64,000 nucleotides of DNA from Acanthornis magna (GCA_036785705.1 JAWUZG010000018.1:4871501-4935500); one strand, 5' to 3'. Shown: positions 48,942 to 64,000, numbered from the stretch's first letter. Notes: generated by a model from the letters alone, not told the origin. Made by a program: numbers and translations.

Positions 48942-51900
48942 GTTTTAATTGTATCTACATATCTATATTCAGTCTGTGTGAACAAAAGTCCCTTCTAGGT
49001 CAGTTTTCTTTGCTTGGCCCTTAAGGGACTCAAAGATTTCTGTCCAAGTTCTTAGACAGGACTCAATACTTACTGTATCTGTTTTTAAGATATTTTTCTG
49101 ATTGTCTTTTAGATCAACATGATTTAAGCAGCTTTTGATAATGATTCATCAATACTAGATTATTTTGCTTATAACATGAAGTAGGAATACACTATCCTGT
49201 CCATATGTATGATACTGGGAGATTTTCAGTTAAATTTGCTTGGCTGTTGGGACTCCACTTCTGTAACTGTGATTTTTTGGTGTTTAAGGAAAATAATAAA
49301 CTCCATTTGCACACTTAATTTTAAGGATAAGAAAAGGAAAACTGTACTCATATGTCAATAGTGACATTATATTCAAGTACTTCAGATGCAGAAAAGATGG
49401 CTCTGGAGTATGTTTGTATGATCTCATGTGGGCTGCTTGAAAACATTAATAGCCTGCATTTAAAAACATTCACCTAAACTCCTGCAGCGTGAAATCATCC
49501 TTTAGAAAACTATAAGGAACTTTTTACGTATTTAGATTTTTCATCTCATTTCTAGGTTTTTCTAACATTAACATCAACCACATGTCACTTACATAGTCCA
49601 TTTGTATTTTAATTTAGTGTCTGCATATCAAACGTATAATGTACAGCTGGACTCAGCACAACATTTTCTATGAAAGGCATTGGGAGCTATTAGCCAATAA
49701 GAAATACATCTGGCTTTGGTGCAGTAGAACTTTTTCAGACAGAAAAATTGCTGTGATAATTAAACTTGAGACTCAGAGAAGGACAGAATTCCTGCTGGAG
49801 CATTAGACCTTACTCAAGGACTGGGATCCTGGTGAGAGGAGTTTTTTATGGCTAATAATCTATTGTATATTACTAAAATATTTAAGAAAAGGTGCAGGCA
49901 ATTATTTGCAGCTGTTCCTTGGTGACTCTGTCCAGGTATTAGACAATCTCTTACACACCAGTTTAGAAATCTGTCATATTTTTGCTTACAGTCAACTGAG
50001 TCCTGAGCAGATGAACGCGCTAAGCTGTCTGCCCTGGCGCTTCCGTACAAAAGGCTTTTAAATTAAAGCAAAAATTCTTTTTAACAGTGAGGTTATGTTT
50101 TCCCTTGAGGTTTCTAACACTGTTCACTTTCATTGCTGAGGATGTTTCCGCCTTCACGGTAAAAGCTTTTCTTTTTGTTCTCCTTGCAGCCCTTGTTAGA
50201 TTGAATAAGTCAAGGTGCTGCTGCCTTTGTGTCGCTGGAGGGCCCAATCCCGCAGCCCTGGCGCTCGGCTGCGAGAGGCACTCGCAGGGCTGGGGGTTGG
50301 AGGGGGCACAGGTAAAATGGGAGAGAACTAAATGGAAAAGACAAGCGGTTTATTTGTCTGCAGCTCGTTCCTTGTCACCTACAACTTCCTTCCAGTGAAT
50401 GGATGGCTTTCTTTTTAAAACAACAAAGGCTGCTCTGGAAAAAAAAGAAAATACTTGCTCCATTTTACTCACTAATTTAATATGCAAGAAATGTTAGTTT
50501 CTTCTCTCAAACACCAGCAGACAGATGGCAGAAAAAATATAGTAGACTCTGGACTCCCACTGAAAGCTGACCTAGTCTCACCCCTGGCTTTATTGTTTTT
50601 CTTTCATAATTAGCTTTTGCTCAGCTTTGTCATTTTCATAAGCCTCGATATTCTTCAATTAACAAAACAGAACAAGAACAACAAGAGCTTAGGCAGCTCA
50701 TGAGGTCACTTCTTGCAGGGGCTGGATTATGGCACCAAAAGAAGCCTGAAAAGCATGTATTGATCCAGTCTGACAGTTCCTGCCACATTAAGCCTCACCA
50801 CAGCTGTGATATAAAGGCGCTTAGAGCTGTTATCATAAATACCATCCACTATCTTTAAAGATCATCAAAATTGCTTCACATTGTATAAGAGTTATTGTCA
50901 TATAATTTGTTCAATGCATTTTAACAGCATAAATTGGTTTAGCATTTTAATACTAGCTTAAAGGTCAAATGCAGATAATTTAAACTAACATTTATCCTAT
51001 GAAAGTTATCATATAAGCTCAATTTACTGAATGTGTGGAATGAAAAACAGTCGTCTTTATTATTTTGTTCATTTATCCAAAACCTAAATATAGAAATTTT
51101 TTAAAAATGTTAAAGCAATCTCATTTAAGATGTGAAAAAACGTATTTGAGATTATTTGTCAATGTTTATAATATTTGGGATATGATCCTATAGCAAAATA
51201 ATATCTTATATTTTGTTCTGTAGAAAAGGGATTATAAGAGAAGAACATTTATAATAAAGAATGAAAAAATATAGCTACAACTTTTATGGTGAACTGAAGA
51301 TATTAGGAAGAAACATAGCTATGGATCTCAACCCCGCCCAGAGCTGGGTGTCTGCTCGTCTACAGCCCTGCTGTGCACAGAAAACTCCCTTCCAACTTGC
51401 GCCTCACAGAACCAATAAAGGATGGAAGATTAATGCCTGTTTGAGAGAGAGAAATAAATTAGTGATCATATGGGTGGAAGGCAATATAGTCAATAACATC
51501 AGCAAAAACAAATAGGCCAAGTCTTGTTGTAAAACACTTTCCCAAGGGGGACTCCTGGAGTTTTTCTGCTGTAGGCAAGAATTGCAAGACACTGGTATGA
51601 CCTACAATAAACTGTTCAATCAACAGAACTGGAACAGCAATCAGGTCCCAGAGGAAACTTGTGTTCCCACCCTGAATGAGGCTGTGGAAGAGTCAGTGGC
51701 CTTCTGGTGACACTGTTTGGGTGGGATGGGATAGACCCAGAACACATCTCCTGAGACTGATCTGAAGCACAGTCAAGCACTTGTGCTGTCAGGGGCTTGT
51801 CTGTCCGTGGTTTGTTCCAGAGTATTTTTCAAGCAGGTGTGTAAACAAGTGTTTGGAGGAGCAGGAACTGGGGCAGAGGTTTCCAGCATGGAAACAGACT

Positions 51901-53824
51901 TCTCTGCTCATCCAGTGGCAGAGACAATTCTCAGATGAGTTGGTCATGTACATGCCTAGCTTTTATACTTTGTGCAGAACTTTGTGTGTTTGTTAACTTT
52001 CGTATGACATCTGAAGCCAATAGACACTTTCTTGGATCATTCTGACTGCGCTTTATTTGGTCACAGTTTCTAGAGTCAAGATATCTTCCCTGTGCTTGTC
52101 CACAGCCACGGTGTCATTTATTTAGCGGGACTAATAGTCAGATTTTTGCTGGGGCTTGAGCTGGTATCCGCAGAGCCTCCCACAGCCTCATGGCACCCCT
52201 CTGTCCATCTCACCCTCCCTGGGAGCCTGCCCCAGGCTGCAGGACCTGCCTCCTGGGGTCACTGCCAAACTTCTGCCCTCTCATTCCTCACTGGCTGTCC
52301 AGAAGCGTGTGCAGCATTCACAGCTCTAACATCTATTCGTGGTGAGGTGGGGGAAACACCAAAACCAGATGCTTAGAGAAGCGTAAGGAGCCAGCAAAGC
52401 CCAGTGATGATGCCCTGAATACTCACCCAACGATTTGCAGCTGGGGACCTTTCCCAGCCAGAGGTGTTCCCCAGGAAGGTGACAAGGGTAAGGGCACGAG
52501 TGCTGGGCACAGTTAACACCAAAGCACAGCTTGGAAGGCTCCCTTGCTTCCTGTTTTGTCTGGTTAGCCCTAATTTCATTCAATCTGCGCGGAGACTTTT
52601 ATATTCGTTCCAATCTTTTTCCTTCACTGTTTGAGCAGTCTAATCTGATGAGACAAGTCCTAATCTAGTCTTAACTCTTCCATGTTTTTTCAAGACTGAT
52701 GTTTGTGAGCACTTCTAACAAGCTTCTAACTGTACAAATTAGCTAGCTTAATAAGCATTATAAAGGAGCATAACTGTCTGCATTACCAGAGGTCTTGGTG
52801 GTCATGATATTGTGAAGCGAAAGATTGAGTGCATGAATCATTTGAAATAACAAATTTGACTTATTATTCTATTCATGAATAGCCCAGAAAACAAGCTGGT
52901 TATGTCAAACAGTTGTATAATTGAAATTCTTTAGACTTTTTTCTACTTCTTTTTGGATTTTTTCCCTCTGGAGACACAGGGGTGGAGACAATCACTTTCT
53001 TTTTTGTTTGGTGTTTTTTTTCCCCACATTTATTAGAGAAAAAGGAAACAAAAAAAATTGCTGATGGAAAATCCCACAGCTGATGTCTTGCAAAGGAAGA
53101 AATAGCAGGAAGCATAAGATTTACTGGGGTGGTTTTTTGGTTTGTTTTTTATTTCTTTTTGCAAACAAATTTACCATTTACAAGAAAGGCAACATTAACT
53201 TTTTTATTAGCATTTTTCCTCCCGTATCTCACAAATGGTGCTGAATCATTCCTGAAATCACCAGAATTATGCAGAGGAGAGGATTATGAGTTGAAAAGTG
53301 AGATGCCAAATCCTAGTTTCCTTTTCATCTGTATGGGCTTCTTTATCAAGTTCATGAGTTTTAGTAGAGTTAATCTGATTCATTGAGGTCTAAAAGAGCT
53401 CTGTCTTTAGAACACAAAATCAGCCTTGGAAATAGCAGATATGGAGGACAATTTGAGGTGGTTTCTGTGTGAACAGATATCACATCTTTTATTTAGAAAC
53501 ACTGCTGGTCTAGATGTGTCACCATCACTGTACCGCCATAATTGCAACGGTAATCCTAAAAAGAACTTCTTTTATATGAAATCTCTAAGGAGTTTTATTT
53601 TGCTCTGGCAGGATGTGATCATATCATTTGCACTTCTAAACATGAGAAAATCAGGATCAATGGCGCCATGGAGAGGTGGATTTGCCCATGCCCTCTTTTT
53701 CTCCTTCTCAATGGGTGTTCAAAACCAGAGGAGACTCAGCCTGCTGAACCACACAAATGTCAAATGCTACTCACACAGACCTTGAAATTTCAGCCAGAGT
53801 GTACCTTACAGATCATTGTCACAC
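48942..53824. other. noncoding block with CpG cluster near 50 kb
   Basis: AT-rich unique sequence around a CpG-bearing part (listed separately). A GC-richer stretch at 52,090-52,580 has overlapping frames on both strands without recognised domains. A purine-pyrimidine mix at 52,920-53,200 is T-rich. No CR1, RNA gene or identified exon. Confidence 0.55.
50010..50370. promoter_or_regulatory. CpG-bearing segment, possible regulatory element
   Basis: CpGs cluster at about 50,015-50,042, at 50,145-50,158, and most densely at 50,232-50,284 (GTCGCTGG, CCCGCAG, GGCGCTCGGCTGCGAG). The count is lower than at 41.25 kb. Plus- and minus-strand frames overlap here without recognised content. It could be an enhancer or a small orphan CpG island. 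Confidence 0.27.
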
Positions 53825-53905
53825 TGATTCCAGAGCCACTGAGTTGCAGAGGTCGGAAGGGGTGTTTGCAGGTTATCTGGTCCAACAGCTCTGCCTAAGC
53901 AGGAA
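53825..53905 (-). mobile_element. CR1 LINE 3' terminal fragment, minus strand
   Basis: A short and eroded piece: GATTCCAGAGCCACTGAG, then GCAGAGGTCGGAAGG, 'ggttatctggtccaacagctctgcctaagcagg'. It matches the reverse of a CR1 3' end of the type with ATCTGGTCCAAC. Similarity ends after about 80 bases, making it the most decayed CR1 call here. Confidence 0.75.
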
Positions 53906-54084
53906 ACTAACCTAAACAATGAAATCTATTTGGAAATTTGGAAATCTTGTGAATCTCAGCTACACTCATTATGTTAGAAACCAGGTGAAAATAGCCCATG
54001 CACAACCAGAGATTCAACAAAATGAGTTCAAACCCCGTGTCTTTCCTTATAACACCCACAGGTGAAAAAACAAATCAACCTTTC

Positions 54085-54250
54085 ACACGTTTTCGCTCCC
54101 CCCATGCCTTAGAAATGCACGTGTGTGCACACAAATCCACAGAGCAGTTCCCTGAGACGGAATCCAGCTCTGGCCATCCACACACGCTCTTACCTACAGC
54201 GCACATGTTGAGCTGTCACATCGCCTACGGCACAGCCCGACTCGCGAGGA
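54085..54250. promoter_or_regulatory. CpG-bearing segment, function unknown
   Basis: Eleven CpGs between about 54,088 and 54,246 (CACGT, TTCGC, GACGG, CACGC, AGCGC, TCGCC, ACGG, CCGACTCGCGAG) in a CpG-poor background. It is open in one plus-strand frame (53,998-54,276) with no recognised domain. It may be an enhancer or a small unmethylated patch. Confidence 0.25.
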
Positions 54251-56654
<2,404 letters not shown>

Positions 56655-56717
56655 CTGCTGAGACAGATGGGAGCCCACTTCCTTGCTCTGGTGGGTTTCT
56701 GCTCAGCTGAGATCCTG
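56655..56717 (-). other. exon-like segment, 63 nt, in frame
   Basis: On the minus strand the segment follows a strong acceptor-like sequence (TTAATTATTTCTATAG) and ends at CAG followed by GTAAAG at 56,654-56,649. It is 63 nt, a multiple of three, and open in two of three phases; phase 0 meets a TGA. No domain is recognised. With the 57-nt segment at 47.3 kb it could belong to one minus-strand transcript about 9 kb apart. Chance splice-like pairs occur elsewhere in the window, so support is weak. Confidence 0.1.
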
Positions 56718-57450
56718 CTATAGAAATAATTAAGGGTATGGGTTAGAGGAAGAAGTAGCAAACAATTTGCATGATTACTTACATACATTTTCTCAGGGAT
56801 AAGCAGAAAGGATGGGTGATTGTTCCCTTTAATGTCACTTCCATCATTTTGGTACAGAAGATGGACTGAGCCTTAATGAAGGAGCAAGTAGCAGAAGAGG
56901 ATTGCAGGATCCCTTATTCCTTGTGTTCAGTGATTTTTCCCATAGAACGACATAATTGGAGATGGAAGACTTAAACTACAAGCTGCAAATTTACTTTTCC
57001 AGTGTGATGCATCATCCTCCTCCTTGGATTAACACAATAGCCGCACACAGACTTTGAAGTTGCCTTTAGGACCAGAGAGTTCAATTTTATGGAACTTGTG
57101 GGGAAGTCTGAAGTCTGTTTGTCCAGGTATAAGTTGACATGCACACAGCATAAACACACAGGACATAACACTCAAATCCTGTTCTAAGGTTGATATATCC
57201 CATTTTAAATCAAGCTGTTTTCCTCCATGAACTCACATCCCAGCTGAGGAAGACAGTGGGTCATAAATAGTGAGTTGCAGCTTAACTTGCCAGGGCGTCC
57301 TAAGCAGAATGCAATATTTGAGACAATACAATGATTGCAAAATCCTTAAATCCCTTCCTAACATTAAGACTGCAATTATCCCACGAACTTAATGGGATTG
57401 CTGTCATAATTGATGTCAGACATTGCTTAGTAATCTACATGATCACCACT

Positions 57451-57730
57451 CAGAATCAAGGAACCAATTTGGTTGGAAAAAACCTCTAAGATCAAATCCA
57501 ACCTATGGACTACTCACCACAGGGCCAACCAGACCGTGGCACTGAGTGCCACGTCCAGTCTTTTCTTAAACACCTCCAGGGACAGTGGTCCTATCACCAC
57601 CTTGGGCAGCCCATTCCAATGTCTAATCACCTTTCTGTGAAGAATTTCCTCCTAATGTCCAACCTAAACTTCTCTTGGTGCAGCTTAAGACTGTGTCTTT
57701 TCATCCTGTTGCTGGTTTCCTGGCAGATAG
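57451..57730 (-). mobile_element. CR1 LINE fragment, 3' end, minus strand
   Basis: Recognisable in reverse complement: CAGAATCAAGGAACC, TTGGTTGGAAAAAACCTCTA, AGATCAAATCCAACCTATGG, 'tcttaaacacctccagggacagtg', ACCACCTTGGGCAGCCCATT, 'ttcctcctaatgtccaacctaaacttctcttggtgcagctt', TCATCCTGTTGCTGGTTTCC. It retains about 280 bases and is among the better preserved copies. 5'-truncated at about 57,730, with no coding capacity. Confidence 0.93.
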
Positions 57731-60700
57731 ACTTAATAAGACAGTTGTTCCTTTTAAAAATGAGCTGCAAATGCACTACAAATTTCTTGCTCTTGCTGTG
57801 TGGTAGGGTTTGAAGAAAACCCAAAATCTAATGAAGGCTTTCACTCACTTGAGAATCCTGTCAGCCTGAAGCCTCCAGTAACAATTCTGGGTATGGATGA
57901 GAACTATCTGCTTTTGGAGACAACATGCACAGAGGAGCAGAGTGATTGGAGCCACACCTTGAGGCCTTTCACTTCTTGTCCTGAGTGGCTCTTAATGACT
58001 TATGCTGAAGGTTGTGAAATGAAAGATGTCTTTGACAATAAAATCTCCTTTATTTCTGTTTACATTGAAGGCATGGGGTTTTTTCAGCACTGTGATACTG
58101 TGTTTCATTTCAGATGGGTTAATTTTTGTGGTTACATCAGAAAAAGGATTGATTCGTGTCAGAATCAAAATGAGTTTTGATTGCACACAGAGAAATAATG
58201 AACTGTGAACTAATAAAAAATAAATTATGAACCATGTAAAACTGCTTTCTCAACCTAAGCCATAATTGGTTTTAATTTTCTTTTTATAGGTCTATTTGAA
58301 AGCCAAAAGAAAACCACTTGAATTAAATGAAAATTTTTAGAATCTAGGAACTAAATATTTGGTCATTTTTAAGTTAATAACTCTATATTTTTGGGTTCTC
58401 CCATCCTTTTTTTCCTTGACCAAAATGGGTTTCAACATTTAGCCACTTCAGTATGTTAATTAAATGTTAATTTTTGCTGCTTGTCTCACTCCAAAAATCC
58501 ATTTCTGGGAGGATATTACTTGCTAACAGCCTCCTTGTCAGTTCTCAATAGGGAATGACATGCAAAAAGTGGAGAAAGCACTCTGAAAATGATAGATTTC
58601 GTATGAGTAGCAGGATTAGCTCGAACGTGTTTTTGTGAACTGGGCACTCTATCTTTTGAGCAGTAGGTGAAGGGTAATTTTATTAAGTAACCTAAAACCT
58701 AAAATCAAGATGAAAATGAGGAGAATTAGAAGGCTTTCCATCTTTGACAGAACAGCCAATTACTAGGACCTGACAGGTACGATAAAGAGCTTAGATGTTC
58801 TTCTAATATTGTTCTTAGCCATAAGCCCCCAGGCTTTGTTCTACATGCTTAGTTAAACTGTTTTTATCTTACATAAATCCTGGTAAGCTACTTTAAGATC
58901 CATCAGACTACCTCAATTGCCATTTAAGTGTTTTTTTCTGCACTAACTGCTTCTTGTTAAATAGTTTGACATTTATGTGTCTAGACTTGGGTTGTTTTGA
59001 TATTGATTTTGGAAAGAATGATAATGGAGCATAGTGGTAATATTACTTTTGCTGTCATACCTAGTAGCAATATATCTCTTTGAACTTCTTGTGTTAGGAG
59101 CAAAATCTACATATATGTAGGTCTAAATTTAGTCAGTACTTCAAAGCTAGTATTCTGCTTTTGTTATTTTTCTGCTGCAACTAACATTGCTTCTGTACAG
59201 TGCTGAGAACCTGTTTTTGAGGAAAATCTGTAAAAGTGGAGCTTCCAGGTCAGTGTCTGCACAGGAAAGATGGTCGTGCTATCAGCTAACTCTCTCCCTC
59301 CCTTCTCCCTCTCTAATGACCTTACTGTGGGTATGGAAAGCTGCTCTCTGTGGATGCTTAAAGTGTACATAATAAGCCAATCACTTTTAAGATGTTTACT
59401 GCTATCTCTTAAATGAGATGAGCTTTAGGTTGGCTTTCCACCCCACCCCCTGCCCCAATATATTTTGCTCTTTGCCTCTCTCAGATCAAAATACTGGAAA
59501 GAATCTAATTTGTCTGGCTGCAGTTTAAATAGACTTACATAATGTAAAACTAAGACAAAGATTTTTAGGCAGAAAGTTAAGAGGTCACCAAGTTTCAGAA
59601 AAGAGCTCCACCATGAGATAGGGAGCTGTGGACTATGAGATACACAGGCCAATAAAAGCGAAGTCAACTGCCAACATTTTAACACCATACTAGCTTTACT
59701 ATTGAGGCACTCACATCAAATATTGTACTAATTTTGTATGCTAAATCTTCAAAGACAAGCTGATGACAGTGTTGACCTTTAAATTTTCCCAGGTGTTTGC
59801 CTCAGCTTTTGTTTCAAGCCTTTGATAGTGCAAAGATATGAAGGTCATCTTTTGAGAGCAGAAGGAAAGAGATTTCACCTGGAAACAAATGAGCTAGACT
59901 TTTTCATGCCTTTTCTTTCCCTGCCTCTTCCACAGGGGCTTCTGTTCCTCTGTCCTCATCTCCTTGCTGCCCCACCCTGCTGATAACTGGGCAGTGGAGA
60001 GGTGTGGGGAGGGCACATGGGGATGTCCTCAGTTGCACAGGTCTCCAAGGTGCAGTCACAGCTCTGCTGTCCTGCCAATAGCCAGATATGAACAATTTCA
60101 GAAAGGGTCTAAGCAAATATATCCTGAACTAGTCAGCAAAAAATCCACCAACATTAAATACATAACGTGCAAGATAGTAGTTTCCTATAATTTCCTGAAA
60201 GCTAAGAAAATCACATATAATCTGTCTTTTTCTATATTCCTACAGTCTACTATCTGGAAGACATCTTTCTCCAAGATTCTCATTCTTCTTGTTCAGTACT
60301 TGTGTAATTCGAGCTTTTTTTCCTAAGCTAAATAAAACACTGGCCAATGGCTGAGGTCTGGCCAACATTACAGCAGTGATTTAGGACATTTCACATCCCT
60401 GGGCTTGGGGAAGCTCTCTCACAGTGCGATGGTCAGGAGGGAAATGGCCCCACGAAACCCCCATCTGAGGTGACTTCAACAGGAGTTGCCAAACTTCATA
60501 CTCAAGAAATTGAGTGAATTTTAGTTCAAAAATAGTGAGTGCTGATCAGCTGGGTATTTACATTCAGAAGATGGTTAAGCACTGTGAACACCATATTTTT
60601 CTCAGTAGGAAAATACAAGCACCAGGCTCTTTTTATATTTATTTAAGGAATTGCCAGTAAGCCTTAACTATTCCATTCCCCATGACACTATCAATCTTAG

Positions 60701-63700
60701 TGGACAGGTATTGAATTTGTAAATTATGTGTTTGTAAGTGAAAAGAAAATCTCATGGGTATTTATTTCATTTCACAATGGAAATATATGTTCTAGGAAAA
60801 GCCAGCCTAAATAAGCAAATTAAACCTTTTAAACCCATGGACTCAGGCCAGAGATTCCTTTTCTATTTGTGCATACTAATGTGTTGAAACCTGTAATACA
60901 TGTAGCATATTACATGTAATACACATGCAATATATATAGATCTAACTCCCGTTTTCACCACAGTGATGTAAAATGACTACCCCAATAACTTTCATGGCCA
61001 CTGAGAATTCAGTTTCCCAGTAATTCTAACATTTCAGGGCTTAAAGGCCATTCAATTATTTATTACTTTCATTCACTCAAATATTTCATGTGCTCTGACA
61101 GCGAAGTTTGCTGGGCATTTTTACATTGTTGTACTCAGACCGAAGGCTTGACTTTTTAAAATAAATATTAAATTTTCAAGAAAATATATCTCTTCCAGGA
61201 GTTCTGGTGACTACTTTGGTTTTCTGTAATCCTTGTGTAAACTTGATGGGTTTGACTTCACACTGTAATTTCTTTTGCAGAGGGAAATGTACATTGCCCC
61301 TAGCTCTGGCCCAGCAAAACATCTTTGCCCAGGACTGTCCAGAAATACCTTTTGTCCTTCCATAAAATTTTTTTGCCTTTTAGCTCCAGTGCTATTTATG
61401 ACTTCAAGATCACAGACTGTTTTATGAAAAACATGACAGAGCATTATAGGTAGAAAGCACAGCACAATGTTCCTGTGAGTCACACTTGAGGGCCATCTTG
61501 AGACACTGAAGCTAAAAAAGAGTTCTAAAATTTCACTCTAAATAGCAGGAAATATCTCCTTTTGATACAATTATTTGACTTTACACATCTCTATATATGT
61601 ACAAACCTTTTAACCAACCAATAAGTGTGTCCACATCTTCTGGGGTCCTCAGTACCACAACAGAATCGAGCTTCTCATCTCCAGGGTAAGGCAGACTCCC
61701 ATCCATTCACTGAACCCTGCCTTTCTGAGCTTTGCCTAAGCCCATGGAAAAAGCTTGGAGTGATAAAATATACCCTAGATATCACATTTTTCTCTAAATT
61801 ATCTGACTAATCAAGCTAATTGTCCAGGCTTTGCACAATACTCAGCAGAGAGAGAGAGAGATGGGAGATTCTAGAGGTCTATTTCACTCAGCTGAATCTA
61901 GGTGGCTAAGGGTGGCTGAATTACCCTCTGGAAATTCTTGTTTTAAAACTAAATTAAATTTTTATCAGCAAAAACAAAGTGAAAGGAAAGAATTTTTCAA
62001 GTAAAATATAAGATACTGGGTGTTTCAGCAGTCTGGTCTCCCTGGAGGGTATTCAAGGTGCCTAAATTTAGCCTTTCACTGTAAGTTTCCATTACAGCCT
62101 GTTTGGTGAAACAAACATTTCAAGGACCTTTTCCACCTGCTTTATCCACCTGTATTTAATTCCACCTAGTTCCAAAATGTAAGTCGCCATTCCCACTACC
62201 ATTTAATATAATTGTTAGCTAATGAGAGAAAAAAAATCAACAACTGCTCAGTCTGCCTTACATGATGGGACACTATCCATTTAAATATTAATATTGGTAT
62301 GACTCAATGCTCTACTCTTTCAGGAATTTTTCTGGAGCATGTCTGCAGTGGTGATGGGACACTTTCCACATGTATGTTGAGCAAATGGGAATGCTCCTCC
62401 ATGCGTTCTCAGCCTCTCTGGCTAGTCAGTCAGTGCCATACCTGAAGCTGTTTAGTTCTGCTGGAAAAAGACAAAGCCCAGGTCTTAAAAAAATACCAAA
62501 ATAAGTGAGAAGCAGACTGCACTTAATGGGACCTAGTCCTTTAATGCTGTAATGAATCATCTTTGAATGAGAATGAGCTCATGGGCAAAATAAATTTGCA
62601 TCTGTTTAGGGACTAACATAGGTATTTTTGCTGTACGGATAGTGGTCTTTTGTGGGGGAGTGTTAGAAGAATAAGGTTTATTCTCTTCCCTAATTCTAGG
62701 TAAAATCTTAGAGTGGTTGCTGCTTGTAATTGTGATATTTTATACAGTTTTTGACTAATTTGAGCTCAAAGTATTTTAGTGTTAAATTCTTTTGTTTTCA
62801 TTGAGTTATATATATGTATTTTTTTATCTAGTTCATTAAAATAGTTAACAAAATAGATAGCAGTGGAAACCTTCATGGACCAGATGTTTCTTTCCTAGAT
62901 TGCAAAGGCTTCAGGGTACATTAGAGACAACTTAATAAGCCTAATAACACAGTCGGGATCCACAGAACCTGCCCATTTTAGATCTCATAAAGTCCTAGTA
63001 AAAGTTCTAGTCCCATAGACTTTACTGAAAACCTAAGACTTGCACTTCTAGTCCATAAAATTCCCAAAATATTTTGGAACTTTAAAAGCTGGTTTGTAAC
63101 CACTTGTGAAATCAACTGAACACAGAAACTAGAACAGAGTAATTGATTTAAAATGAGTCAGACTATCATTTTGGTGGCTGAAAATACAAGCCATGCTGCA
63201 ACCTGTGAGATTTCTGCAGCATCTAAAGGTCAACTTACACTTTTCCATATAGGAAGTGACACGGCATTGAGGCAGCCACACATTGCCACCTCCTTTGGCA
63301 GGACTTTGGAGGACTGAGCCATGACGAGTGTGGTGGCAGGAAAGAGCAGACCAGTGAGGAGTGGCTGTCTCCTAGCAGCTCGTGCTGCTCACATGGAGAA
63401 CTGAGGATTCACATAGTCTGGGGCTATCCTGGTGCTGGGACACCTTGTAGATGCTCAGACTGTCCCCTGTCACGCAGCCAGCAGGTTTTGTGGCCTCAGC
63501 AGCACACCCGAGGGTCATGGACGTGCCTTGGAGGCATCTGTCCATCATCTGCCCCAGAGAGCAATGGGAGGAACCTGGGACTGCTCTAGCCTGGGATCAG
63601 CTGAGGTCTTGAATACGTCAGGAACTGGAAGCAAGATTTGGAGAGGCAAGGACAGCTTCAGGGAAGAGATACTGGAGGGTGGGACACTGGACAGAGGAAG

Positions 63701-64000
63701 AAAAGGAGGCAGGCAGAAGTTGGAGATATCAGCTAGGGAGTATATCAGGAAAGGACCAGGAGACAGAAATGTTACGTGAAGATGTACCTGCTATGAAATA
63801 AAAATTGATATGTCAGGGGAAGGTAGAAATTTGGAAAGAGGGTGTAGACAGATGTAAAAAAAGCATTTGGAGAGAGACATACATGATAGACAAGACCAAG
63901 GAAAAATGTTATTGTTCAGGTCAGTGCTAATCAGAGTGAGAAAAGGCTGTGGCAATAGGACCTTGCCCAGAATGTACTGACTGGTGGCTATTTATCTTCA
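57731..64000. other. noncoding block to the end of the window
   Basis: No gene, CR1 or RNA gene recognised. A 126-codon plus-strand frame (57,800-58,180) begins at GTG immediately after the CR1 fragment and is unfamiliar. A POU octamer (ATTTGCAT) lies near 62,594. From about 63,240 the sequence becomes GC-richer and then purine-rich (63,620-63,760); a frame at 63,432-63,779 has no recognised domain and its start is GTG. Confidence 0.6.
61847..61861. repeat. (AG)n microsatellite
   Basis: About seven AG units. Short and probably stable. Confidence 0.85.

Noticed and set aside
57800..58180. 126-codon plus-strand frame after the CR1 fragment
   Set aside because: Starts at GTG and has no recognised domain; stops are absent over a length that can occur by chance.

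Overview
This window looks like vertebrate nuclear DNA, most likely from a bird. The clearest sign is seven degraded, 5'-truncated fragments that resemble the 3' end of CR1 LINEs, the dominant retrotransposon of birds and other sauropsids. I see no mammalian-type SINEs or L1 and nothing bacterial or viral: no operons, no dense reading frames, no phage or plasmid genes. Most of the sequence is AT-rich and CpG-poor. A crocodilian or turtle cannot be excluded from CR1 alone.

I find no protein-coding gene, rRNA or tRNA that I can identify. Open frames are short, overlap one another on both strands, and many begin only at GTG or TTG, which is not expected of a vertebrate gene. The best reading is a gene desert or the interior of one or more very large introns. 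Features supported directly by the sequence are the CR1 fragments (10.4, 14.8, 32.1, 33.1, 34.1, 53.8 and 57.5 kb), simple repeats (including a pentanucleotide array near 33.7 kb and a compound poly-A/TA array near 55.2 kb), a hairpin-forming inverted repeat at 34.1 kb, and a few CpG-bearing islands in a CpG-poor background.

Region by region: 1-10.3 kb is AT-rich unique sequence with complex, CpG-poor blocks near 3.7, 6.4 and 9.5 kb that could be conserved noncoding elements. 10.3-15 kb holds two CR1 fragments. 15-32 kb is almost repeat-free, with element-like blocks near 23.1, 25.3 and 26.6 kb. 32-34.4 kb is the main repeat cluster: three CR1 pieces, the pentanucleotide array and the inverted repeat. 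34.4-47 kb is unique sequence with a striking CpG-rich segment at 41.25-41.46 kb. 47-49.3 kb is GC-richer and carries the longest open frame. 50-54.3 kb has two further CpG clusters. 55-64 kb has the poly-A/TA array, one CR1 fragment, and unique sequence to the end.

I did not find a convincing new biological system. The observations most worth checking are the isolated CpG-rich segment at 41.25 kb, the 235-codon ATG-initiated frame at 48.2 kb, two in-frame exon-like segments on the minus strand (47,261-47,317 and 56,655-56,717), and the poly-A tract at 55.2 kb preceded by a polyadenylation hexamer. All are hypotheses; chance matches of this kind are expected in 64 kb.
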